Below, in pieces: positions 10,760-21,535 of a stretch of DNA of 64,000 nucleotides. Origin of the DNA: Whitmania pigra (taxonomy: Eukaryota > Annelida > Clitellata > Hirudinida > Haemopidae); contig JAJTWR010000260.1 in the NCBI GenBank assembly GCA_021613335.1, forward strand, positions 2,165,001 to 2,229,000, read 5' to 3'. Every line of letters begins with the position of its first letter. Position 1 is the first letter of the stretch. Below the pieces are notes generated by a model that worked only from the letters and a program-made list of their open reading frames with translations, did not search any database and was not told where the DNA came from. The position numbers were made by a program, and so were the translations under genes.

Positions 10760-13700
10760 TCATTGAATTTCAATACATTCAACATCACTAACACACCTGC
10801 AGCACGGACCCATCCACTCATTTGGTAAGTCCTTTATATTCATACATTCTAAATGATAAAACTTGTTACATTTTGAACATTTTGCAGCACAATCGGTAGC
10901 TTTTTTCTGGCATACGCAAATTAATTTTTCAAATGACTGACTGTATATAATTCTTGTGTCCTGAGCAAAATCTAACAACTGAGCTACACAAATTATTTGG
11001 CTATTAATGACGTCATAATACAGTTTCTTAATGTTAATGACATCATTAATTAGAAATGATGGATCAATTCTGTGTAATATAAGAAATAGTGCTGCACATG
11101 CATAATAGCCACATAAACGGGTACCAGCAGGTTGTCGAGCAAAGGTCTTGATGCCAATATGAATGGTATTATTTTCCATTCTAAGAAGAGAGCTTATTAG
11201 CACCCTTCCTGTGTCATTGATTCTCTCATACATGCTGTCATACATATAAACATGATTATTTACATCACTAAATAGGTTTGTACAACATGTCCAATGGTCT
11301 CCCACGTTGATGATCTGGACGAATCTAAAGAAATAAAACAAAATTACTTTACTTTGTTTTCATGATTTAATTTCATTCTCCTTAAACTCATTTTTCAATG
11401 CTTAAGTTTACATGTACATTTAATTACATAGTTTACATACTTGTTTCTTTCAGCAACAAAACGAGGCTGACTGATACCCCAACAGAATGAACCTAATCCT
11501 GTTAGTTGTAAGCCTGACAGTCCATCTGCCAACATGTGGTGGCACTTTACCATGAAGTCATCGACTTCATCAGATGTTAATTCATCTGGCAATCTAAAGA
11601 AAACATTAGAAATATGAAAAAAATTAAAGTTTTAGAAAAGATAAATTTCATTTGCACATACGTATTAAACATAATTTCCTCCATAGGTGATATCACCACA
11701 TCCTCTCGTGATTGTCTGCTTTCAGCCTTCAAATCAAGTCCAAAAAAATTAAAATCAGTGATACTGATTATAATTAAAGGCTGAAGTGGTTGAATAAACA
11801 AGAAAATAATTGTTAAAGCTTTATATATAGGCCAAACTTCTAAATCCAAAGACAGGAATTAAGCCATAGCCCAATAATCAACAAGTAATTTAGATTAAGT
11901 CTTAACAAATTTTTAAAAAAGTGGCTACAAAAACTCAATATAAAACAATTGTAGCTTAATGTTACTTATATTTGGCCAAGAGCTATTGTTAAGAATCATG
12001 TAGAAGCTTTATTACAAACTTAAACACAAACATCACTTCTAATTCACATAAAATAAATTTATTTTTATCTCATATGTAACATATACTAATATTGAACACT
12101 CCTGCCATATTCAGTAAAGTGTAATAAATAAAAGTTGCCATGAGTTGAGAATAATTGCCCAATAAGAATTAAAAAGTAAAACCTCAAATTCAGCAGGACT
12201 CACGGCTGACAGCGTTGAAGGCGTTTCAATAGCAGATGTCCCAAATATTGTAAGAGTTGTATCCAAGTCTTTATATGTTTTTCGTGGCCCTTGCCCTTTT
12301 TCTCCCCACACTTCTTCAATGTCATCCAGATATTCTTTGCCATTTTTTTTAACTAGCTTTCTTTTTTTTGATCTTTTTACTGTTGGTCTATTTATAATGT
12401 TCTTTTTGTCTTTAAGGTCTTGATTCTTCAGAATTAGTTTATTCAGTTTGCCTCTTACAAAAGTTAAATTTTTTAATATAAATTGTCTAGGCCTTATTCT
12501 TTTTTTGCCAGATAAACTACCATGCTTAATATTCCTAAAGTAATTTTCAACTAACCCATTATTAAATGGGTTAGTTGGAATATCCAGACGATCAAATTTT
12601 CTAAAGTAATGCAGTGTACATTTAGCAAATAAGGGGAATAGATGAATATAATCACTAAGGATCTTGAAGGAAGCAGGAGAAAAATAATCATTTTCCTCTG
12701 TTGAAGCATTGCTAAAATAAAGCTGTGTCACCCGTTTAAAAACATAATTAAATGGTGACTTTTCTTTAATTGATTTAATTATGTTTTGATCGCAGTCCTT
12801 CTGGCTATTCTGTAATTCAGGAATATCTTCGAATTCGTGGCAAGCACTTTCATTTCTAAAAAATCTTAATGCCTGTTTGGTTTCCTTGCTCACACAAGCT
12901 CCATTGAGTAAAATGAACCCATTTTTATAAATGAGCAAAGCGTCCTGCGAAATATTGTATGTAAAGATATTATGTGCAAATATTTAATAATTAACTAATA
13001 TTTATTAATTCATTTTTTCTAAAAATACATTTTTCTTAAATGTTATTAAGTGCCCAAACTAGTTGATAACTTGCCAAATTTGCAATAAATAGAGCTTGTC
13101 AGTTTTAATTAAAAAAAAATTTGTGAATAATGAATTATTTACGTCAAGGTTTTTCGATGATACTATTCGTGAAAATATTGCTAAGGCAGCTCTTTTCCTG
13201 CGCTTGTTCGTCTCACACCTGGATACCCTGCAATAATCATTTGCAAAATTGTATGTTATTAAATACAAAATTTTATATTAAATAATGAAATTAAATTTTA
13301 TTAATTAAAATTTAAAAAATAAATGTTATGCATTTTGTGTGTGCAATAACAAGTTCCACAAGTGCATCACAGAGTAAAATGGGAAGTTTCGTAAAAAACA
13401 AAAAAATAAACTAACCTATTAGCAACTGCCTTCATAATATGACAATAACATAATCCATGAATCGTGTTTATTGAACTTTGATCCAGCTTCTCTACTCTGC
13501 TGGTCATAACTTTAAACACTACGTCCAGGTACCTTGTTATTGTCATTTTATTGAACGCAAGCATACATGCGTTTATTAGCGCGTACGAAAAATCAGTAAC
13601 AATGATATCGGGAAAATGAGCTGACTTCGAAATGGTTCTTGCTGAAGCAAGAAACCTTGAAAGTTCCGCTTCGATTGCGAAACTTTTATTGTTAGTTGTC

Positions 13701-14542
13701 ACGAAATCACAAACGGAGATGTTACACCCGTTTAAAACTAAACTGTACAAAAAAGCCGGCTTCTGGCGTTCAAACCGCTTTATTATACTGCCAGTGCAGT
13801 CGAAGTTTATAAGGCAGAGCTTGCTCTTCTTACAACTTTCACAATATACTTGTACTTGATCCTTCATGAACAAGGTGAACGAGAAGGGGTTGTGGCTTAA
13901 ATGCTGGATATAGCCTTTCACCCCTCCATCGTTTAAGGTGCAATCAAACACCTCGTTCATGATGATTAACTCCCCGTGAACGCTGTCGCATAGATTTTCG
14001 TTTTTTCTCGCCACATAAAGCGCTTGCTTGAGAACGCTTGGATTTTGTGGCTTTGTTAAGTTTCCAGCCAAAAGTTCAACGACGGTGGTATTTGCCATTT
14101 TCTCTAAATGGAGAACGTTTGGCGTCATATTTTTATTAATCATTTCGTGGACCACATTTTCTTTTTCCGATCCTTTCAGAAAACGCTTGCCTTCAATGAT
14201 AGCGCCATCCGTTGAACAAAAATGAGCGCATGAGCAATCGATTTCGAAGTTGATAGTAACAGGTTGACAATCCTCTGGCAAATCTTTTATATAAAACAAA
14301 ACTTTAGAGGTCCCGATCTTGCATTTGGCTTTACCAATCCAAAAATTGCAGTTTTTTTTTCTGGAACCTTGAGTTCGGCAATGGTTATAAAAAAACTGTA
14401 ATGGACATGTTGGGACCAGCGCATAAAATTGCTTGTACAAGACGTTTGTCCAGTCTCCGACAAAATGATTTTTATCCGAATGATACATAGCATCGAAGAC
14501 GCCCCTAGGAATTTCGAAAAAATCTTTGCGAAAAGCCATCAT
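10760..14542 (-). CDS. Transposase-Ulp1 protease-PHD finger fusion of the Foldback element (six exons)
   Basis: Exons (minus strand): 14542-13416, 13227-13143, 12944-12183, 11780-11662, 11593-11441 and 11324-10760. All five introns are GT-AG and every junction closes in phase, giving 936 residues. Residues 1-240 hold Cys-rich blocks (NCNFWIGKAKCK, FEIDCSCAHFC), a possible zinc-binding DNA-binding region. The DDE core has D248 (LINFDCTG), D317 (IIVTDFSYALINA), a C/H motif near 365-368 (LCYCHIM) and E537 (NNGLVENYFRNIKH), matching a MULE-like layout. KRSKKRKLVKK at about 594-604 looks like a nuclear signal. Residues 700-830 have the complete C48/Ulp1 set H759 (GDHW), D778 (YDSMYE), Q813 and C820 (RQPAGTRLCGYY). 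Residues 885-926 form a PHD-like Cys/His finger (CSKCNKFYHLEC, GPCCRC). The transposase would cut and join the element's ends. The protease could trim SUMO-like modifiers (inference). No stops or frameshifts were seen. An alternative is two separate transcripts split at the 402-bp intron 3. Confidence 0.85.
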
Positions 14543-15201
14543 CAGTTACTGACAACAAACAAAGCCAAGTCAAATAGAATGATAAACTTTTAATAAATGC
14601 GATAGCAGACGAACAATACACTGAGGTCTTGGAGTAATTCCATTTATACTCCCGAATAAGCAAAATTCATTAAATGATCTAAGAAAAAGGCGTGACTTAG
14701 TAAGGGTGAGGTAAGGTGATCCTCTTTGATGCTAGACTTGCACGTGTTGCATATCAATAAATAATTACTGACTAATTTATAAATTAATAACGTTATTGTA
14801 TACCGCTAACCCACACCACGCCTCCACATTACGTTCATGACTGACGGATTATCATTGGTAGAAAAACTTCATTATCATGTCAGCATTTTCATTATTTTGG
14901 CAAAACAACTAAGAACGTTTCTTTTAAAGCTCCATCCATTAATTATATAAACCGAGGAGCGGGATTGTTTGAATAAGTTTGACAGTTGTTAACAAGGGAT
15001 ATTGCAAGTTTTAAGATTAAATATTAATTGACGTCAACAAACAGTTACTAAAGTTGTTATTTTTATGATAACAAATATAAGTAGTACTTATTTATAATAT
15101 TATCATTAGTCCTTCAGTTTGTTCATAACGGCTTGAACTATTTTGCATTGCAAGTAATGTTAAAGAGCCGATCATGAGTTTAATAAATTAACATCTGTTC
15201 G

Positions 15202-15273
15202 TTATTGCAAAGAGTCCAAATCATCTCAGTTATGCAACGGACTATAATCAAATAAATAAATTATTGCAAAGAG
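15202..15273 (+). mobile_element. Ultra-short retroposon with perfect 13-bp target duplication
   Basis: Insert 15,215-15,260 (46 bp: TCCAAATCATCTC, GTTATGCAACGGACT, AATCAAATAAATAAA) is flanked by identical 13-mers TTATTGCAAAGAG at 15,202-15,214 and 15,261-15,273. The AATAAATAAA tail plus long target duplication is the signature of LINE-mediated retroposition. The body can fold with an AGTCC/GGACT stem. The same core recurs at 17,641, 30,790 and 31,836. Confidence 0.75.
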
Positions 15274-16860
15274 GAGTCTCTTCCAGAGTTGCGGACTAAA
15301 GATAGACATGCCAATGTTGATTCAAAAAAAAAAGTAATAAAATAAAATAACACAAAAATAAAATTTTTGCATACAAAATTCACAAAATTGTTATAAAATA
15401 TATAAATTTGAAAGTTATAAACTAAAAGTAAATGCTTTTCTATGATATTATCATTTGATAATTTGTATGCAACTTCCTTTTTACCTTTCTTGCAATTCTA
15501 ACATAATAACATATCAAAGTCATAAAATTATTGATAGGAACAAGAAAAACCATTTCGTAGTTACCGCAGCTGCTTAATGGTAATTGTTTGTTAACTTACA
15601 AGTGTGGAAAATGACAAAGTTATTTCTAAGTAAGTTAACCCATCACTGCGAGATAATGCCGTGTATCCAAAGGAGGTCGTGGAAAGCGGAGTGGCATAAT
15701 TTTTTTTTATATGAAATAACTTTAAAGCTTAATTTTTAAGACGTAGAAGCTGCTGGAAGCGACAACCATCTAATTTATTAATAACCATTCTAATTTATTT
15801 ATTTTCTTATCTTCAAATGTTGTTCAAAATATTTTTCATAAATTGGAAAATTGAATAAAAAAAACAAAAAAAAAGTTTTGCACATTTTTATCTTTTTAGT
15901 TTTTATAAGTTTTCAAGTGAGTTCAAGTCAGTTTCTACATAGTTTCAGTTTCAGTTTAAATTTACATAAAAAATTTAACTACTTTTTTTCAAACTTTATT
16001 AAAATTGAGTTTTTGCTTAACTCTCATTTCCAACGATCTCGACATTCTGTTTCGGCGACTTTCCCTTCGGTAAATCTACAGCCGAAATAATAGGAACTGA
16101 AATAATTTTTTTCAAGTTTCTATAAAGTTTTTTAGCTAACATTTCTATTTCTATAAAGTTTAATTTTTAAGCAATTTGAATAATTTCTATATCAGTTTTA
16201 TTACAATCATTCTAGTTTCCAGTTTTAGATAGGAATATCAATGGTTCAGATTGATGTGAATGGCTAAGAACATGTTACCAATAGATACGTCATCGTCATA
16301 GTCGATGTCGTCAACCTCATCACTATCATCGATTCCCAGATTTAAAATGGTGACTATTGCAATGCACATCTCTAGCAAAACCGCTGAGTAGCTTCAACTT
16401 CTATTTTATCATTTATAATTTTGAAATTCATAATCGATAGTTCGTATAGGTCCTAAGAAGTCCGAAATTTACGAAATTGAGATTTTTAGGACTCTTTAGT
16501 CTTAAAAAACGAGGGAATGCCTAAAAAAACTTTAAAAAGTTTCACAATTTTATTAAGTTGTTGGAATTAATTTAAATAATGTTTGTTTAACTATAAGCTA
16601 GCGGGAATTCGGTTTCTTTCTTCAAGCTTTGCGCCGGACCGCACTCAATTAAAGTATCGTATTACGTTCGTTTGCTTGTCTGTTTGATCTCCTAAAGTTT
16701 TGATAGCATTGTCAATCATGCCTGGAGTCCGTCAGAAACGAGAAAGGTAGCTATAAACACATAACGGTAAGCAGAAGATTACATGATCACGTTGAGGAAG
16801 AACTTAAATATATTAAAACATGACAGCATTATTTTTGTTAATTTTGGTTTTATCAAATTA

Positions 16861-16971
16861 GTCCTTCAAAATCCTAAGTTTTGATTGATGTGCGATAAGA
16901 GACAGACGCCCATAGGAGGTCCTTAAAAATCCTACGTTTTGATTGGTGTGCGATAGGAAACAGACGCCCAT
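16861..16971 (+). repeat. Two-copy tandem repeat, 58-bp period
   Basis: 16,861-16,913 and 16,919-16,971 share GTCCTT, AAATCCTA, GTTTTGATTG, TGTGCGATA and CAGACGCCCAT with a few substitutions. It lies immediately left of the stray arm unit. Confidence 0.7.
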
Positions 16972-16977
16972 TATACT

Positions 16978-17055
16978 ATTAACTCAAAGCTTGTCAAGCT
17001 AGCCTCATTATTTGTATGGCTTAAAGAGTATTGATATTGAGAATCTGAAGAGATT
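16978..17055 (-). repeat. Solitary degenerate copy of the Foldback arm unit
   Basis: Contains AAAGCTTGTCAAGCTAGCCT, CATTATTTGTATGGCTTAAA and GAGTATTGATATTGAGAATC. This is the arm unit in right-arm orientation, but more diverged than the arrays and about 2.5 kb away from them. It looks like a relic of an older, longer array or of an internal rearrangement. Confidence 0.75.
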
Positions 17056-17633
17056 TAATTTATCTTTCTCACAATACTGATCTATTTTTCATCAGGCACT
17101 TATTTTTCAAGTTATTTGCGCTTAACAGCCTTGATTCAAATTGGAATTGTTGTTATGCTATAAACTTGACAGCAGAGATGTGTTGTCACTATGCTAATAA
17201 TTTTGTAACCGGTTATCCCCTAGACATGATTTATATCCCTTGAGATACAACGTATATTTTTTGGTTTCTTGTTCAGAATTTTTAAATAAACGAATTCAAA
17301 CCACTAAAAACAATACAAAAATCCTCGGTGAATCAACCATAAAAGACAAAAAAAATTACATTATTGGTTACAAATTTTAATGAACTGCAACAATTGGATT
17401 CTTGAAACAAAAGTAATTGTTCATTCATTGAAGTTAATTCTTAGGAAATATTTGGGTTGGCAAAAAATTCTTTCGTCCGTTAAATAGCGGACGTTTGCGG
17501 ACGAAGGCGATGGGAGACTTAATCGGCAATTTTTACGGACGTCTTTTATAGACGCCTCCTGAAATATACCGATAATAACTTTCCAGGTATATATAAAATC
17601 CTTTGTATAAAGTTATAAGCAGACATTGTTTTT

Positions 17634-17680
17634 ATAAGCTCTTAGTTATGCAATGGACTTTCATCAAATAAATAAATATG
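17634..17680 (+). mobile_element. Ultra-short retroposon, diverged copy
   Basis: Core TTAGTTATGCAATGGACTTT followed by ATCAAATAAATAAA. The flanks TATAAGC and TATGAGC may be a decayed target duplication. It is shorter at its 5' side than the copy at 15,215. Confidence 0.5.
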
Positions 17681-19584
17681 AGCGCTGCATGCTGATTGGC
17701 TCTCGCTACAACCGCTCTGACAACTTGTTATTTGATTATTCTAACAAGGCTCCTTGTAAGTTGTTTTTTATATGAAACAGTTCCAAATGTCTGACGACGT
17801 CATATTAGAGATGACTAGGCCAGGGACGTTGTCCCCCGACTTTAGACTAGATGGAAAAAACATCATCTTGTCATGATTTATGACTTGTCATGAGGTGACT
17901 TTTGGCTAGAAGCAAATAAAGGTCTCCTCAGGTTGTGCGCTAAAAACGCTGAAATGATTAGGATGTGTTGTTTAAAATTTCTATAGTAATAAAAATAATA
18001 GTAATTATGAGTAACATCTTCCACAAGTTTGGATATGATCATTTCTTTCCTATTTGATCTTTCATTCATCAACTAGTCATTTAATTGCTTTGACTAAACA
18101 GAGATACCTCCTTTAATGAATAGCTTGTTCAATGCTGATATTTTTTTGTCGGTTGAATAATACTAGTTATTATTTACATCGTTTTAATAATTTTTTGTTT
18201 TGTAGTTAATAATAATAAATTGCATCAACTAACGATTTTGAGTTTAGGCTACGATTCCTTTTTAATTATGCGGAACGAATAAACGCATTTCAAAGAAATC
18301 TTGGAAAAAGTAGGTTTGCTGTCACGGAAAGCTTTTCTTGTTTTAAAGTCTTTTATGTTAAAAATAATGTATACAATAAACTATATAAAATGTTGAAATT
18401 TAGCTTTTAACCAATAATAACCCAGTTATTTCGGTATTTATTAGAATTAATAAAAAAAATAATAATTAGTAATTAATAATTAATGTTTTATTAGATTCTA
18501 TTATTCTACGTTATGTTTTAAAAATTTTATTATTTTTATTATACACCAGATTATGAAAAATGTCACTAGGATTTACATTACCCACTAGTAGATTTGGAAT
18601 CTCAGGTCGTGCTTGTTTCTCGATTGACTACTTTATGGTGAATATCTCTCAAACTAATTTGAATTGGAAGGTCAAACTTCAGATTATGGAAGAAAACTTC
18701 ATTTTCTAACATGCTTAAAAGAATGGGTTCTCTAAAATTGGTTGAAGTCGAGATTTTAGGCACTTGTATGTTCTGCAGAACATTTTTATATCTTTCTTAA
18801 TATAAGGTTCAAACATTTTTTTTCTATGATTATAATGTTAGTTAGATTGTAATTACCTATAATTTTATAAAGTGATTCTTAAACGAAAATGAATGTTTGT
18901 TTTAAACACGTTTTTATTAATATCTTGCTAAATATATGTAGTTAAAAATTCAACTTCAGACATGTTTGTCTCCAAGTCATCGGTAATATTTAATTTTAAT
19001 ACTTGTACTTTAGAATGTATTATTGAAAGGATTTGAATGCAATTTTACCCTAATATATTCATTTCAATGTTGTTCACTTTTAAACACACTATACTTTCTA
19101 TCGCCTATTGATTAGATAAGCTCAACGTAATCGACCTGACAAAAAATATTTAATGATATAGATTTAATTCTTAGCACGGAATATATGCATTAAAAAAATA
19201 AAACCTTGGTCTAATCGTAAGTAGACCTTAGGACAAGGGGTCATTCAAAAAAGCTCGCAAGTGGGGGGGGCTTCAAAAGCATACTAAGAATACTGAGAGG
19301 GGAGGGCAATTGCTTTTTGCGAAATAAAAACGAAATAATTTATATTTTTAGTGATTTTATTTTTATTTCTTAAATATAATTTTATTGATAATTTTGGGAC
19401 CGTCCATAAAGTATGTCACGCTCGAGGGGGAGGGGGTAAACCTATATGTAACGTGACACAAATTATAAATTAAAGTTAAGGTTTTTTGCGGACATCTTTT
19501 GTTGACGACCCCCAATGAAAAAAGCGTCCTCAAATTTTGTGTTTCCCTGCGCCCCAATAGAGATCTGCCGTCATAACTCTGCTC

Positions 19585-21455
19585 ATTGTAATATTAATTC
19601 AACATTAGCCACATTATCTGTATAGCGTAAAGAGTCTTGATATTCAGAATCTATTTTTAGCTCTCAATATGGATATTGGTGGGCTATAGGAAAGAGGCAC
19701 TCATTATAATATTAGTTCAACGCTTGACAAGCTAGTCTCATTATCTATATGGCTTAAAGAGTCTTGATATTCAGAATCTATTTTTAGCTTGCCATATGGA
19801 TATTGGTGGGCTATAGGAAAGAGGCACTCATTATAATATTAGTTCAACGCTTGACAAGCTAGCCTCATTATCTGTATGGCTTAAAGAGTCTTGATATTCA
19901 GAATCTATTTTTAGCTCTCAATATGGATATTGGTGGGCTATAGGAAAGAGGCACTCATTATAATATTGGTTCAACGCTTGACAAGCTAGCCTCATTATCT
20001 ATATGGCTTAAAGAGTCTTGATATTCAGAATCTATTTTTAGCTCTCAATATGGATATTGGTGGGCTATAGGAAAGAGGCACTCATTATAATATTGGTTCA
20101 ACGCTTGACAAGCTAGTCTCATTATCTATATGGCTTAAAGAGTCTTGATATTCAGAATCTATTTTTAGCTCTCAATATGGATATTGGTGGGCTATATGGA
20201 AAGAGGCACTCATTATAATATTGGTTCAACGCTTGACAAGCTAGTCTCATTATCTATATGGCTTAAAGAGTCTTGATATTCAGAATCTATTTTTAGCTCT
20301 CAATATGGATATTGGTGGGCTATATGGAAAGAGGCACTCATTATAATATTAGTTCAACGCTTGACAAGCTAGCCTCATTATTTGTATAGCGTAAAGAGTC
20401 TTGATATTCAGAATCTATTTTTAGCTCTCAATATGGATATTGGTGGGCTATATGGAAAGAGGCACTCATTATAATATTAGTTCAACGCTTGACAAGCTAG
20501 CCTCATTATTTGTATAGCGTAAAGAGTCTTGATATTCAGAATCTATTTTTAGCTCTCAATATGGATATTGGTGGGCTATAGGAAAGAGGCACTCATTATA
20601 ATATTGGTTCAACGCTTGACAAGCTAGCCTCATTATCTATATGGCTTAAAGAGTCTTGATATTCAGAATCTATTTTTAGCTCTAAATATGGATATTGGTG
20701 GGCTATAGGAAAGAGGCACTCATTATAATATTGGTTCAACGCTTGACAAGCTAGCCTCATTATCTATATGGCTTAAAGAGTCTTGATATTCAGAATCTAT
20801 TTTTAGCTCGCCATATGGATATTGGTGGGCTATAGGAAAGAGGCACTCATTATAATATTAGTTCAACGCTTGACAAGCTAGCCTCATTATCTGTATGGCT
20901 TAAAGAGTCTTGATATTCAGAATCTATTTTTAGCTCTCAAAATGGATATTGATGGGCTATAGACGCTCAATATTATTTCAACACTTGCATCATTTATATG
21001 TGTAGTTTAAATAACCTGTTTTTGTGTGTTATTTGTCTTTTGTTAATGTTCATTAATTAGCCCTGTTAAAAATCCATTTATAGCTCTCCGAGTACATATT
21101 GATATTGGGAGCATATAAAATATATTTATAATTTGAAACAATTTTGTCAAATTAAAATATTTATATATATACGGTTAAAAGTATATTAAATTTAATTTTG
21201 GAATAGCATTTTGAATGTTTAACAAAAGCGACATTCATTATGTGTAACTATCTTAAGTGACACAGATATTCTAAATACATATATATTATAAATTTTCACT
21301 AATTTTTTAATAATTAAACAACGTTTTGTGTTGAAATAATTTGTTTTGTTTTATTTCAACATATACATAATTTATTATTATAATAGGGGGGCGTGGTTTA
21401 TCTTTGTTTACTAAGGAATGTCTGTACAGATATTAAACTGCGATTACTCCAGTTT
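19585..21455 (-). repeat. Right inverted repeat of the Foldback element with shorter tandem array
   Basis: Reverse complement of the left arm. It has about 11 units (AGCT marks near 19,659 to 20,932) followed by the unique terminal sequence from about 20,990 to 21,455. Counted from the outside, the first five units carry the same variant markers in the same order as the left arm: cattttgag, tggcgagct, tttagagct, then the tacgctatac type. After that the arms differ by whole units. Confidence 0.95.
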
Positions 21456-21464
21456 TTGTTGAAG
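21456..21464. repeat. Right target-site duplication TTTTGTTGA
   Basis: Perfect copy of 6434-6442, placed directly after the GCGATTACTCCAGT terminus of the right inverted repeat. The pair fixes the element at exactly 15,013 bp. Confidence 0.95.
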
Positions 21465-21535
21465 GGTCTCGCCGGGCTTCCATTTCAATTGAAAGTTAAT
21501 CGTGGGACTTAAAAATCTTGACAGTGCGTAGCATA
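21465..21535 (+). promoter_or_regulatory. Residual upstream region / 5' UTR of VPS13B
   Basis: Only 71 bp separate the transposon's right target duplication from the VPS13B start codon. No TATA box is visible. The segment GGGTCTCGCCGGGCTTCC is GC-rich for this locus and may be 5' UTR. Transcription either starts here, or from within the inverted repeat, or the allele is damaged. The sequence cannot tell which. Confidence 0.45.

Larger units (their letters stand above)
14543..19584. other. Non-coding interior of the Foldback element upstream of its gene
   Basis: About 5 kb without a credible coding frame. Small AT-rich open frames (for example 15,851-16,090) look random. It contains two short retroposon copies, a 58-bp tandem duplication and a stray degenerate arm unit, all listed separately. 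A G-rich segment at 19,215-19,550 has GTCACGCTCGAGGGGGAGG and AACGTGACA words, and may be a fragment of another MITE. The promoter of the minus-strand gene should lie just right of 14,542, but no clear TATA motif stands out. Confidence 0.5.
6443..21455. mobile_element. Complete Foldback-like Mutator-superfamily DNA transposon, 15.0 kb
   Basis: Both ends read ACTGGAGTAATCGC inward, flanked by a perfect 9-bp duplication. The outer 460 bp of the two arms look identical over every stretch I compared (for example 6541-6660 against 21,241-21,360). Inside that, each arm becomes a tandem array of a 127/128-bp unit. The middle has one minus-strand gene (transposase-Ulp1-PHD) and about 5 kb of non-coding DNA. 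Long terminal inverted repeats made of tandem repeats, a 9-bp duplication and a MULE-type DDE protein together define the Foldback (FB/NOF) architecture known from Drosophila. The Ulp1-PHD fusion and 3.4-kb arm go beyond the classical description. Matching arms and an open gene suggest recent insertion. Confidence 0.93.

Noticed and set aside
15851..16090. 79-codon open frame in the Foldback interior
   Set aside because: Low-complexity Phe/Ser/Lys-rich product of an AT-rich tract (AGTTTCAGTTTCAG). No start context or similarity.
21518..21535. Upstream TTG as the start of VPS13B
   Set aside because: The first ATG at 21,536 gives MFKLESYV, which matches the conserved N-terminus of the family. 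The extra six codons have no support and TTG is not a usual start in animals.
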